From SIG701 sp045123975 (lineage in GTDB: Bacteria; Bacillota; Clostridia; Oscillospirales; CAG-272): DNA of 25,654 nt. The notes under the pieces were generated by a model, which was not told the origin of the DNA, ran no database searches, and worked only from the letters and a program-made list of their open reading frames with translations. Below are positions 1-6,777 of this stretch, piece after piece (position 1 is the first letter of the stretch; each line of letters opens with the position of its first letter). The stretch is from assembly GCA_045123975.1 (NCBI GenBank), contig JBGVKV010000039.1:1-25654 (forward strand), read 5' to 3'. Made by a program: the position numbers and the translations under genes.

Positions 1-223
1 CAATTTCAATATTGAAGGTGCAAACTATCTGTACCTGGCGCGCGGTACCGCGGACGGCGGCGGATCGGTGATGGACGTTCTCGTGAAGATCGCGCCCAGC
101 GTATGGGGCCGACTCGGATTGCTTGTGGTCATCGTGCTGGGAATGTTCTTTATAGCATACGGAGTTTTCGTGGGTATCGAAAGAATGGCGAAACATAAGA
201 ATAAAGAAAAGCACCTCGTATGA
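1..223 (+). CDS. C-terminal end of an integral membrane protein, possibly YwaF/TIGR02206 type
   Basis: Only the last 73 codons are in the window; the open frame enters at base 2 and stops at TGA 221-223. The fragment starts with a segment containing GANYLYLARG, followed by a short amphipathic stretch (DVLVKIAPSVWGRLG) and one clear membrane helix (LLVVIVLGMFFIAYGVFVG), then a basic Lys-rich tail (MAKHKNKEKHLV), so the C-terminus is predicted cytoplasmic. The NYLYL...D.L motif before a last helix resembles the end of the YwaF/TIGR02206 family of membrane proteins, whose function is unknown. That family call is a memory-based resemblance and weak. The stop codon lies inside the following terminator hairpin. 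Confidence 0.5.
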   Translation, partial: NFNIEGANYLYLARGTADGGGSVMDVLVKIAPSVWGRLGLLVVIVLGMFFIAYGVFVGIERMAKHKNKEKHLV

Positions 224-233
224 GGTGCTTTTT
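208..233 (+). terminator. Intrinsic terminator overlapping the end of the first gene
   Basis: A perfect 10-bp stem (208-217 with 222-231), loop GTAT, runs straight into a short T tract. The last codons and TGA of the upstream membrane-protein gene form part of the hairpin, so coding sequence and terminator are shared. Confidence 0.85.
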
Positions 234-261
234 ACGTGCGGGGGCATTCATCAGTGAAATA

Positions 262-301
262 ACGAAAAAAGAAAACATCCGAGTAAACTCGGATGTCTTC
301 T
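262..301 (-). terminator. Terminator of the tRNA transcript
   Basis: A 9-bp perfect stem ACATCCGAG/CTCGGATGT (275-283 with 288-296) has a 4-base loop. Read on the minus strand it follows the tRNA-Glu 3' end and is followed by a T-rich run (complement of 262-275). The plus-strand side also has CTTCTTTTT, so it may work in both directions. Confidence 0.8.
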
Positions 302-304
302 TTT

Positions 305-379
305 TGGTGACCCGGAGGGGAATCGAACCCCTGTTACTGCCGTGAAAGGGCGGTGTCTTAGCCGCTTGACCACCGGGCC
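305..379 (-). tRNA. tRNA-Glu (anticodon TTC)
   Basis: Read on the minus strand the mature body is 379-308 (72 nt) and the CCA end is encoded (307-305). The acceptor stem GGCCCGG pairs with CCGGGTC, with one G-U pair. The anticodon arm CCGCC-CTTTCAC-GGCGG gives TTC at 346-344, and the T arm carries GGTTCGATTCC. It follows tRNA-Met with no spacer, so both must be processed from one transcript. Confidence 0.95.
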
Positions 380-456
380 TGGTAGCGGAGAGGAGACTTG
401 AACTCTTGACCTACCGGGTATGAACCGGTTGCTCTAGCCAACTGAGCTACTCCGCC
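380..456 (-). tRNA. tRNA-Met (anticodon CAT, elongator type)
   Basis: The mature body is 456-383 (74 nt) with CCA encoded at 382-380. The acceptor stem GGCGGAG pairs with CTCCGCT, and the anticodon arm ACCGG-TTCATAC-CCGGT gives CAT. The body resembles elongator tRNA-Met of Firmicutes (GGCGGAGTAGCTCAG start), not the initiator, since it lacks the three G-C pairs of the initiator anticodon stem. A lysidine-modified tRNA-Ile(CAU) is the alternative and cannot be fully excluded by eye. Confidence 0.9.
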
Positions 457-506
457 ATATATGGTGCGCTGATCGCTTTTTTACGGCGACCCACAAGCGC
501 TCATAT

Positions 507-535
507 ATTCTACCACGCAGTTATGGAATTGTCAA
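507..535 (-). promoter_or_regulatory. Sigma-A promoter of the tRNA-Met/tRNA-Glu unit
   Basis: On the minus strand: consensus -35 TTGACA (535-530), 17-bp spacer, -10 TAGAAT (512-507), about 50 bases before tRNA-Met. A T-rich stretch on the plus strand (540-555) forms an A-rich upstream element. Confidence 0.85.
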
Positions 536-575
536 GATGGTTTTTGAATTTTTTTGAGAAATTCTGCGATTTGTT

Positions 576-1628
576 TCAGCCGTCGTCCTTTTCTTCCTCG
601 GGTACATCCGCGAGCCGCTTTTCCGCCGGCTTGATATACACCGCGGCCAGAGGATTCTTCGCCACTGCTTCTTCCATGCCGCGATCGCTTACGTGGGTAT
701 AGATCTGGGTGGTGGTCAGCTGTTCGTGACCGAGAATATCCTTCAGCACGCGGATGTCCACTTGCCCGGTCTGGTACATCAGCGTAGCGGCGGTATGACG
801 CAGCTTATGGGTGGAGTAATGCTTATATTCCAAACCGGCGGCGCCAAGATACTTTTTCACCATCCACTGGATGGTCTTGATGCTGAGCCGGTTGCCGTTA
901 CGGCTGATAAACAGTGCATTTTCATCCCCGGCCTTCGGCTTCAGCGTCTGCCGGATAGGGAGATACGCCGTCAAAGCTTCCCGGCAGGCGTCGTTCAGAT
1001 AGACCACACGCTCCTTGGCGCCCTTACCCAGCACACGCAGGGAGCGCAGGGACGGATCCAAATCGCCGAAAGAGATTCCGCCCAATTCGGACAGTCGCAT
1101 ACCGCAGTTGAGGAACAGCGTCAGAATGGCGTAGTCCCGTGCCCGGTTGTCGGAGTCCGTATCCGCCTGCACGGCGGAAAGAAGATCGATGCTTTCCTCC
1201 ACGCTCAGATATTTGGGCAGCTGCTTTCTTTGCTTGGGGGATTCGATGTTGGCGGCAGGATTGAATTCCAGAAGGCTTCGCTTTACGGTCAAATATTTGA
1301 ACATGGCCTTGATGGCGGACAGTTTGCGGGCGCTGGCCTGCTTGCCGTTTCCCCGCTGGGAGCCGGCATACATCAGAAAATCGTATATGTCCGTGGTGCC
1401 GATCTCCTTGATGAAGTCCAGATTTACGCCTCGGATATCCGTCTCGATCATATTCTCCGCCGTGGGTCTTTTGCCCCGGCGGATCAGGAGCAGATAGCGC
1501 AAGAAGGTCCGCAGATCGATAAGATACTCGTCCACTGTTTTGACAGAGCAGCCCTGTATATTCAGTTTGTAGGAGGCAAATTCCCTCAGAATGGGAGGAA
1601 AGCCTGACATATCCTTGGTGGGATTCAT
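576..1628 (-). CDS. XerC/XerD-type tyrosine recombinase
   Basis: This 350-residue protein is a site-specific recombinase of the phage-integrase family, acting on DNA in the cytoplasm. Residues about 10-120 form the SAM-like core-binding domain and 135-325 the catalytic domain. All catalytic residues are visible: Arg178 (CGMRLSEL), Lys202 (GKGAKER), His274-x-x-Arg277 (HKLRH), His301 (LGHEQL) and the nucleophile Tyr310 (TQIYTHV). Length is somewhat above the usual 295-310 of XerC/XerD because of a longer N-terminal half and a charged C-terminal tail. The start follows AAGGAG with a 6-base gap. It is transcribed alone from its own promoter, and no partner or phage gene is near. The likely role is chromosome dimer resolution at dif or a related housekeeping function; an integrase of a lost element is less likely. 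Confidence 0.93.
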   Translation of the reverse strand: MNPTKDMSGFPPILREFASYKLNIQGCSVKTVDEYLIDLRTFLRYLLLIRRGKRPTAENMIETDIRGVNLDFIKEIGTTDIYDFLMYAGSQRGNGKQASARKLSAIKAMFKYLTVKRSLLEFNPAANIESPKQRKQLPKYLSVEESIDLLSAVQADTDSDNRARDYAILTLFLNCGMRLSELGGISFGDLDPSLRSLRVLGKGAKERVVYLNDACREALTAYLPIRQTLKPKAGDENALFISRNGNRLSIKTIQWMVKKYLGAAGLEYKHYSTHKLRHTAATLMYQTGQVDIRVLKDILGHEQLTTTQIYTHVSDRGMEEAVAKNPLAAVYIKPAEKRLADVPEEEKDDG

Positions 1629-1664
1629 GGGATGCTCCTTTCTGCGATGGGTTTGACTGTATAC

Positions 1665-1693
1665 ATTATAACATGGGGATTGCCTTAGCGCAA
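1665..1693 (-). promoter_or_regulatory. Promoter of the recombinase gene
   Basis: Minus strand: TTGCGC (1693-1688), 17-bp spacer, TATAAT (1670-1665), about 36 bases ahead of the start codon. The -10 is consensus, the -35 weak. Confidence 0.7.
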
Positions 1694-1747
1694 GGGGCGC
1701 GGAGATTTCCAGGCTGTATCCTTTTTGTAAACTTTGTCGCCAATCGC

Positions 1748-1776
1748 TTGTAATTTCGGCGTTTTTTTACTACAAT
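1748..1776 (+). promoter_or_regulatory. Promoter of the 180-residue membrane protein gene
   Basis: TTGTAA (1748-1753), 17-bp spacer, TACAAT (1771-1776). The start codon with an AAGGAG site (1795-1800) follows at 1808. Confidence 0.7.
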
Positions 1777-1807
1777 ATCCGTAAACCAAGCGCGAAGGAG
1801 ATCTTGT

Positions 1808-2350
1808 ATGCTGCTGTATATCCGTGAGAATATGTCCGTGATCCGTAAACTGATCACCAATCAGTTTGGGGCGGCGTTTCTCGCTCTCTTGCTGGCCTTT
1901 ACCAGTGTGCGGATCAGTGAAACGGTGTATCTGATCACCAGCATTCTGTCCGTTGTATTCCTTCTGTATCTGGATTATGCTACCCTTTGGGAAGAAGGGG
2001 CCAAGGCCCGCATCCGTGTGGATGGGGGAAGGGAAGAATACGATTCCCTGAGTGGTCTGTGGCTGGGCCTGGCCGCATCGATTCCCAATCTTCTTTTCGG
2101 CATTCTGACTGCCGTTTTCACCCTGCTGTTTCAGCTGACACAGGCGGGATGGGCGGATTTCGGCAGCGGCACGTCGGCTGTCATCGGCCGGCTGTGGCAG
2201 GCTATGTATATGGGCATTATCCAGTGCGTCAATCCGGGCGGTAAGTATATTATGCTGCTGATTCCTCTGCCTGCGATTCTTGTTTGCCTGTTGGCGTACC
2301 GGTTCGGCTTTGCCAATCGCAAACTGCTTGGCGGCAAGGTGAAAAAATAA
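1808..2350 (+). CDS. Small integral membrane protein of unknown function
   Basis: I do not recognise this 180-residue protein. It shows about four membrane segments: two close together near residues 20-55 (AAFLALLLAFTSV and TSILSVVFLLYL), one near 88-112 (LGLAASIPNLLFGILTAVFTLLFQL) and one near 145-165 (KYIMLLIPLPAILVCLLAY). A hydrophilic loop follows the second (WEEGAKARIRVDGGREEYDS), and the end is basic (NRKLLGGKVKK). The ATG at 1808 has AAGGAG seven bases upstream. A second in-frame ATG at 1832 would remove eight residues but lacks as good a ribosome-binding site. It has its own promoter and terminator, so it is a single-gene unit between the recombinase and the Rnf operon, with no visible functional tie to either. 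Confidence 0.8.
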   Translation: MLLYIRENMSVIRKLITNQFGAAFLALLLAFTSVRISETVYLITSILSVVFLLYLDYATLWEEGAKARIRVDGGREEYDSLSGLWLGLAASIPNLLFGILTAVFTLLFQLTQAGWADFGSGTSAVIGRLWQAMYMGIIQCVNPGGKYIMLLIPLPAILVCLLAYRFGFANRKLLGGKVKK

Positions 2351-2363
2351 TCATCGGCTTATG

Positions 2364-2396
2364 GGGACTGCGGTGCGTACCGGCAGTCCCTTTTCC
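2364..2396 (+). terminator. Intrinsic terminator after the small membrane protein gene
   Basis: GGGACTGC (2364-2371) pairs with GCAGTCCC (2383-2390), the stem is extended by GGT/ACC, and TTTTCCTGTTTT follows. Confidence 0.8.
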
Positions 2397-2423
2397 TGTT
2401 TTGGGAGAAACTGCGCAATAGAC

Positions 2424-2452
2424 TTGTTTTTTCTGTTTTTTTCCTGTATAAT
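2424..2452 (+). promoter_or_regulatory. Promoter of the rnfCD operon
   Basis: TTGTTT (2424-2429), 17-bp spacer, consensus TATAAT (2447-2452). Transcription should start near 2459, which argues against the TTG start at 2455. Confidence 0.7.
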
Positions 2453-2499
2453 AATTGTGTATAGGTATGCCCAATTTATTGATGCATGAGGTGACGGTT

Positions 2500-3867
2500 T
2501 TGCAGTATACGTTCCGCGGCGGACTCCGCCTGGATTCTCATAAAAAAACGCGCAGTAAGCGCATTGAGACGATGCCTGCTCCCCATTTGGTGACAGTGCC
2601 GATCCTCCACGCCGAGGGGCGTGAGGTAGAGGTGTTCGTTTCCGTAGGAGCGACGGTAGCGGTTGGTCAAGCCCTCGGCAACGCGGGCGGCGGACTGTGG
2701 TGTCCCGTACACGCGGGCGTGTCCGGCCGCGTGGTGGATATTTGTCAGGGTGAGGATCCCTTGAGCGGTGCGTACACCGGTGTCGTGATCGAAAACGACG
2801 GCTTGAACACGCCCGCCGACACGGTCATTCCTTTTGATATACCTTTGCAGGATGCCGGCGGTGAGGAGCTTCTCGAGGTGATCCGCAATGCGGGTATCCC
2901 CAGTATGGTGACGGAGTCTCTGCCCGTGTATGCGGTCATCGAATCCGCTATCGGCCGGGTGGATCGGATCATCGTGAACTGCACGGAATGCGAGCCCTAC
3001 CTGACTTCTACATACCGTCTGCTTATGGAGGATCCGGCTGCCGTTATCAACGGCGTCAAGATTCTTCTGAAGGCTATCGGTGTGCGCCAGGCGTATCTGG
3101 CCGTGGACAATCGCTGCCTGGATGCGCTGAATAAACTGGAAAAACTGCTGGACGGCAGTAAGATGATCTTTGGCCGGGCCGTGGACGCAAAGTACCCGAT
3201 GGAGGAGCGCACTCTTTTGTGTGCCATCACGGGCCGAGAACTCCCCTTGGGGAAGAGTGCCGCGGATATGGGATACGCCGTATTCCGGGCAGAAACCTGT
3301 GCGGCTGTATTCCGTGCCTTTGCGCAGGGTATGCCCTACGTGAGCCGGATCGTTACGGTGGCGGGCAACTGTATTGCTTCGCCGAAGAACGTTTCCGTAC
3401 CGCTGGGCACGTCGGTGCAGGAGCTGATCGACTACTGCGGCGGCTTCCGCAAATCGCCTGCCTGTCTTGTGCTGGGCAGTCCTATGACGGGCTGTGCCGT
3501 GACGGATACGAACCATATTGTTACGAAAGATACTGTGGCTGTTCTGGCCTTTTCCCATGTGCCTGCCGAGGCGGAATCGTCCGTGTGTATACGGTGCGGT
3601 CGGTGTGCTGAGGTGTGCCCGATGCGCTTGATGCCCTTTGCCATTGTCCGTGCGGCGGAGCGTGGTAACTGGACCCGTGTGGAGAAGTTGGGTGGGCGTG
3701 TGTGCATGGAGTGTGGAGATTGTTCCTACGTTTGCCCCGGCGGCGTGAAACTGCGTGAAAAGATGATCTTTGCCAAGAGCGGCTTGGCCGCCCTGTCCAC
3801 TGCGGTGGATGAAACGGTAATTTCCGAATCCGAGGAAAAGGAGGAAGCGGTCCGTGAAGAAGAATAA
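2500..3867 (+). CDS. rnfC: Electron transport complex subunit RnfC
   Basis: RnfC is the membrane-associated, iron-sulfur subunit of the Rnf complex, which passes electrons between ferredoxin and NAD while moving Na+ or H+. The N-terminal part has the TFRGGL start and a lipoyl-like hammerhead region (VFVSVGATVAVGQALG). The middle has the family signature NCTECEPYLTS. The C-terminal part has two ferredoxin-type Cys clusters, Cys363-366-369-373 (CIRCGRCAEVCP) and Cys402-405-408-412 (CMECGDCSYVCP), each with CxxCxxCxxxCP spacing. I place the start at TTG 2500: GAGGTG (2488-2493) lies six bases upstream and the protein then begins MQYTFRGGL, as is usual for the family. ATG at 2467 or 2482 are alternatives. 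This gives 455 residues, a normal length. The tail is very acidic (ESEEKEEAVREEE) and overlaps rnfD by 14 bases. Confidence 0.93.
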   Translation: MQYTFRGGLRLDSHKKTRSKRIETMPAPHLVTVPILHAEGREVEVFVSVGATVAVGQALGNAGGGLWCPVHAGVSGRVVDICQGEDPLSGAYTGVVIENDGLNTPADTVIPFDIPLQDAGGEELLEVIRNAGIPSMVTESLPVYAVIESAIGRVDRIIVNCTECEPYLTSTYRLLMEDPAAVINGVKILLKAIGVRQAYLAVDNRCLDALNKLEKLLDGSKMIFGRAVDAKYPMEERTLLCAITGRELPLGKSAADMGYAVFRAETCAAVFRAFAQGMPYVSRIVTVAGNCIASPKNVSVPLGTSVQELIDYCGGFRKSPACLVLGSPMTGCAVTDTNHIVTKDTVAVLAFSHVPAEAESSVCIRCGRCAEVCPMRLMPFAIVRAAERGNWTRVEKLGGRVCMECGDCSYVCPGGVKLREKMIFAKSGLAALSTAVDETVISESEEKEEAVREEE

Positions 3868-5059
3868 AAAGAAAAAAGATACGGCAGTGGTGGATCCGGC
3901 CCCGGCGGAAGAAGTTGCCACTCAGACGGACGAAGTATCCTCCGAGGCCCCCGCTCTTACGGAAGAAAATATAATAGAGGAATCCACTGCCCCGGCGGAG
4001 GAGGAATCTGCTCTGACGGAGGAAACGGCGATTCCCGATGCTGTGGATGAGCCGGATGCGGAAGCCGAGCCGGTCACCGAACCGGCCAAAAAACTCCGGG
4101 TTTCCCCGGCTCCCTTTATTCGCACCTCGGAGCGTGTCCACTCCCTTATGATGGACATGGTCATCGCTCTTCTCCCTGCGTTTTTGTGGGGTGTGTACAC
4201 CTTTGGCACCCGTGTTCTGACGGTGGCCGTGGTGTCCGTAGCCTCCTGTGTGTTGTTTGAGGCGATTCTTCAGCTGATCCGCCGCCGTCCCGTGACGATC
4301 TTTGATCTGTCCGCTGTGGTGACGGGGTTGCTTCTCACCATGGGATTCTCCTCGGCTGTGCCGATCTGGATGCCCGTAGTGGGCGCTTTCGTCAGCATTG
4401 TGATGATCAAGGGACTCTTCGGCGGCTTGGGACGCAATCTGATCAATCCCGCTTTGGCGGCCAGGGTAGTCCTTTTGATGTGGCCGGGCGACCTGCATAC
4501 ATTTACCGCCCCCGGCGAGCGGCTCACGGGCATCGGCTTGCCCCAGGTGGAATCCGTTACCACTCCCCTGGATGCGCTGCATAACGGCGTGTTCCCCGGT
4601 GTGACTCTGTCGGATCTGATCCTTGGCCGTACCGCCGGATGCATCGGTGAGATTTTCCCCGTGTTGCTTCTGGCCGGCGGTATCTATCTGGTGGTGCGCC
4701 GTGTGATTTCCTGGCGGATTCCCGTAGCCTATATTGGCACAGTGGCTTGCCTTGCCTTCATGTTCCCCCAGATTGAAGGCGCCAATCTGAATTATATGCT
4801 GTGTCAGCTGTTCTCGGGTGGCCTTCTGTTGGGTGCGATCTTTATGGCGACCGATCCCGTTACGTCCCCCACCACACACGCGGGACATTGGATCTACGGT
4901 GTGGGATGCGGTGTGTTGACGATACTGTTCCGCTATTTCGGATTCTTTGCGGAGGGCATGCCCTTTGCCATTCTCCTTATGAATCTGCTTACCGTGGTGA
5001 TCGACCGATGGGTGGTTCCCACGCCTTTCGGAGGAAAAATTGCCCATGAAAGATCGTAA
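3854..5059 (+). CDS. rnfD: Electron transport complex subunit RnfD, with an acidic N-terminal extension
   Basis: RnfD is an integral membrane subunit of the Rnf ion pump that carries a covalently bound FMN. From about residue 81 (LRVSPAPFIRT) the 401-residue protein follows the family: several membrane helices, the RNLINPALAARV segment and the flavin-attachment motif SVTTPLDAL, in which Thr237 should bind FMN (usual form S/T-x-A/T-T-P-L). The end has ATDPVTSPTT and a last helix. The first 80 residues are not typical: after a Lys-rich start (KKNKKKKD) comes a Glu/Thr/Ala/Pro-rich acidic stretch. The start is GTG 3854 inside the end of rnfC, preceded by GAGGAAG, so the two genes are translationally coupled. 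The next gene starts 14 bases before this stop codon. Confidence 0.93.
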   Translation: MKKNKKKKDTAVVDPAPAEEVATQTDEVSSEAPALTEENIIEESTAPAEEESALTEETAIPDAVDEPDAEAEPVTEPAKKLRVSPAPFIRTSERVHSLMMDMVIALLPAFLWGVYTFGTRVLTVAVVSVASCVLFEAILQLIRRRPVTIFDLSAVVTGLLLTMGFSSAVPIWMPVVGAFVSIVMIKGLFGGLGRNLINPALAARVVLLMWPGDLHTFTAPGERLTGIGLPQVESVTTPLDALHNGVFPGVTLSDLILGRTAGCIGEIFPVLLLAGGIYLVVRRVISWRIPVAYIGTVACLAFMFPQIEGANLNYMLCQLFSGGLLLGAIFMATDPVTSPTTHAGHWIYGVGCGVLTILFRYFGFFAEGMPFAILLMNLLTVVIDRWVVPTPFGGKIAHERS

Positions 5060-5876
5060 GACGGGCGGATGGGGATCATCCGCTGTGGAAAAATACGGAC
5101 GGCAGGGCGTGGCGGCGGCTTGTCTTGCGGCCGTGGTGGCGGTAGCTGTCATTGCGGCAGCCGTGTTCACTTTGGCGGCCGGATACCGGGACCCGGGCAA
5201 GGCGGATGTTCCGCCGTTGGAGGATCTTTCCGGCGGTACACCTGCCGCGGACGGAACGAATCCCGACTCGACGTCTGCAATCCCCGGGGATGCCGATCTT
5301 CCCGCAGCAACCGAATCCCCTGTTACCGGGGCACCCGATAGATGGGCAGAGGAAGAAACCACATCCCGGGCGGATATGGAAAGTATAGAGCGGGAGCAGG
5401 GCGGTATGAACGTGGGATTTGTGAGCGGTGAGACCGTGTACGTGTATGAAACCGTTCCGCCCGAGGAAACTACGGATCCTGAGGAAACCACGGATCCCGA
5501 GGAAACTACGGATCCTGAAGAGACCACGGATCCTGAGGAAACTACGGATCCTGAAGAGACCACGGATCCTGAGGAAACTACGGATCCTGACGCAACTGCG
5601 GATCCTGAGGAGACCACGGATTCTGACGAAACCACGGATCCTGAGGAGACCACAGATCTTGAGGAAACCACGGATCCCGAGGAAACCACGGAGCCTGACG
5701 AAACTACGGCTCCTGAGGAGACCACAGATCCCGAGGAAACCACGGAGCCTGACGAAACTACGGATCCCGAGGAAACCACAGATCCTGAGGAGACCACGGA
5801 TCCCGAGGCGACCGAGGATTGGGAAATTAGGAATGATTGGTTCAATAATCAGTATTCCGACGATTCGGAAACGTAA
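5046..5876 (+). CDS. Membrane-anchored Glu/Thr/Asp/Pro hexapeptide-repeat protein in the RnfG position
   Basis: I find no family match for this 276-residue protein. Residues about 1-20 are basic and cytoplasmic, and about 21-45 form one Ala/Val-rich membrane helix (VAVAVIAAAVFTLAAGY). A Pro/Thr/Ser/Glu-rich linker runs to about 138, then about 20 copies of a six-residue unit (mostly EETTDP) and a short non-repeat tail (WEIRNDWFNNQYSDDSET). Topology should be N-in with a long, strongly negative, extended outer part. ATG 5046 has GAGGA (5031-5035) upstream and lies within rnfD, so it is co-translated with rnfCD. In Rnf operons this place and topology (one N-terminal helix, outer domain) belong to RnfG, but the FMN motif SGAT and the RnfG fold are absent. 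Whether it serves the complex or is an unrelated surface protein is open. Confidence 0.8.
   Translation: MKDRKTGGWGSSAVEKYGRQGVAAACLAAVVAVAVIAAAVFTLAAGYRDPGKADVPPLEDLSGGTPAADGTNPDSTSAIPGDADLPAATESPVTGAPDRWAEEETTSRADMESIEREQGGMNVGFVSGETVYVYETVPPEETTDPEETTDPEETTDPEETTDPEETTDPEETTDPEETTDPDATADPEETTDSDETTDPEETTDLEETTDPEETTEPDETTAPEETTDPEETTEPDETTDPEETTDPEETTDPEATEDWEIRNDWFNNQYSDDSET
5463..5822 (+). repeat. In-frame 18-bp tandem repeat array, about 20 units
   Basis: Each unit encodes E/D-E-T-T-D/E-P, commonly GAGGAAACTACGGATCCT with third-base changes. The first seven units encode identical peptides; later ones carry substitutions such as DATADP, EETTDS, EETTDL and EETTEP. The exact 18-base period keeps the frame, so copy number could change by slippage without breaking the gene. 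Confidence 0.95.
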
Positions 5877-5880
5877 AACA

Positions 5881-5915
5881 AAAATGCACTTGCCGTACAG
5901 CAAGTGCATTTTTTA
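5881..5915. terminator. Bidirectional terminator between the Rnf operon and the SanA-like gene
   Basis: AAAATGCACTTGC (5881-5893) pairs with GCAAGTGCATTTT (5900-5912), loop CGTACA. T-rich runs follow on both strands, so it ends both convergent transcripts. Confidence 0.9.
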
Positions 5916-6620
5916 TCAGTCGTTTGTCAGATCGCCGTCCCCGTTGACGGGAATGGTATCCCCCAAATAGGTGGGGGAGGGCTTTATCATACAGTACAAA
6001 AAATCCTTTACACGGGCGGCGGATTCCCGCATTTCCCGGGTCGTCTGTCCGTAGAAGCGCTGAACGTCCGCGCCTACGCCGTAGGCCTCGAGTCCCAGCT
6101 GATCGGCGATGTACAGTGCCCGGTACAGATGGTATTTCTGGGATACGATGATCACCCGCTTGGCACAGAACACGTCCCGTGCTCGGTACAGACTCTCATA
6201 AGTGGAGAATCCCGCGTGGTCCATAAAGACGTCATGGGAGGGAATGCCTGCTTCCACTGCCAGAGCTTTCATCACGCCAACCTCGTTGTATTCCCGGCGG
6301 CCGTGATCTCCGCTCATCAGAAGTTTCGGTGCGGCAGTGAGATTGTACAGCTCAATACCCCGATCGATCCGCTCCCGCAGAATGGGGCTGGGAGAATTGT
6401 CCTTCCTGAGCCCTGCTCCCAGAACCAGGATGCAGTCCGCATCGAGCTCTGCCGCCTCCTCGGGGGACAGAATCCGATCCTCCACGGAGGAGGCCATATA
6501 CCAGTTCACGCCCACGGCAAACGTGCCGAAAAGGACGCCGAGGATCAACACGGTCAGCGTCAGGCGGAACACCAGGCGACTCTTGCGCAGCTTTTTCAGG
6601 GGAGACGTTCTTTCTTTCAA
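5916..6620 (-). CDS. SanA/YdcF-like membrane-anchored DUF218 protein
   Basis: This 234-residue protein has a basic N-terminus, one membrane helix at about 18-40 (FRLTLTVLILGVLFGTFAVGV) and an outer DUF218 domain. DUF218 landmarks are DCILVLGAGL near 62-71, the MSGDHGRREYNEV loop near 101-113 and KRVIIVSQKYHLYRAL near 153-168. The family includes E. coli SanA, linked to envelope permeability to vancomycin, and YdcF, which binds S-adenosylmethionine; the biochemical role is not settled. The start is TTG at 6620 with GAGGT upstream, and I see no better ATG. It is transcribed alone, divergent from the acyltransferase gene, and ends at the terminator shared with the Rnf operon. A role in envelope maintenance is plausible, not shown. 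Confidence 0.88.
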   Translation of the reverse strand: MKERTSPLKKLRKSRLVFRLTLTVLILGVLFGTFAVGVNWYMASSVEDRILSPEEAAELDADCILVLGAGLRKDNSPSPILRERIDRGIELYNLTAAPKLLMSGDHGRREYNEVGVMKALAVEAGIPSHDVFMDHAGFSTYESLYRARDVFCAKRVIIVSQKYHLYRALYIADQLGLEAYGVGADVQRFYGQTTREMRESAARVKDFLYCMIKPSPTYLGDTIPVNGDGDLTND

Positions 6621-6693
6621 TTTCTTTTACCTCGCGGATGATGTATGATTTTAGGACGGAGGGAAGGGGATTTTGTTCCGGGAAACGGGATAA

Positions 6694-6723
6694 ATTCTAT
6701 GGATTTTTTCTCGTGTCTTGCAA
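6694..6723 (-). promoter_or_regulatory. Probable promoter of the SanA-like gene
   Basis: Minus strand: TTGCAA (6723-6718), 18-bp spacer, TAGAAT (6699-6694). The -35 hexamer is a palindrome and is the same six bases used by the divergent promoter at 6718-6746. Confidence 0.5.
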
Positions 6724-6746
6724 AGTGCCCACGGGTATTGTATAAT
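6718..6746 (+). promoter_or_regulatory. Promoter of the acyltransferase/FlaR-like operon
   Basis: TTGCAA (6718-6723), 17-bp spacer, TATAAT (6741-6746), about 31 bases before the start codon. Confidence 0.8.
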
Positions 6747-6777
6747 TGTGTCATAGAAAATCAAACGGGAGGGAATT

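Noticed and set aside
305..1628. Recombinase beside tRNA genes considered as an integrated element with an attachment site
   Set aside because: No phage, plasmid or cargo genes are present, I saw no repeat of a tRNA 3' end nearby, and the protein looks like a housekeeping Xer recombinase.
5463..5822. Repeat array considered as a CRISPR
   Set aside because: Units of 18 bases follow one another with no spacers, keep a reading frame and encode a low-complexity peptide.
3521..5845. Long open frame of 774 codons on the minus strand opposite rnfD and the repeat gene
   Set aside because: It is antisense to well-supported genes. The low-complexity Ser/Val-rich start comes from reading the 18-bp repeat backwards, and the rest resembles no protein family.
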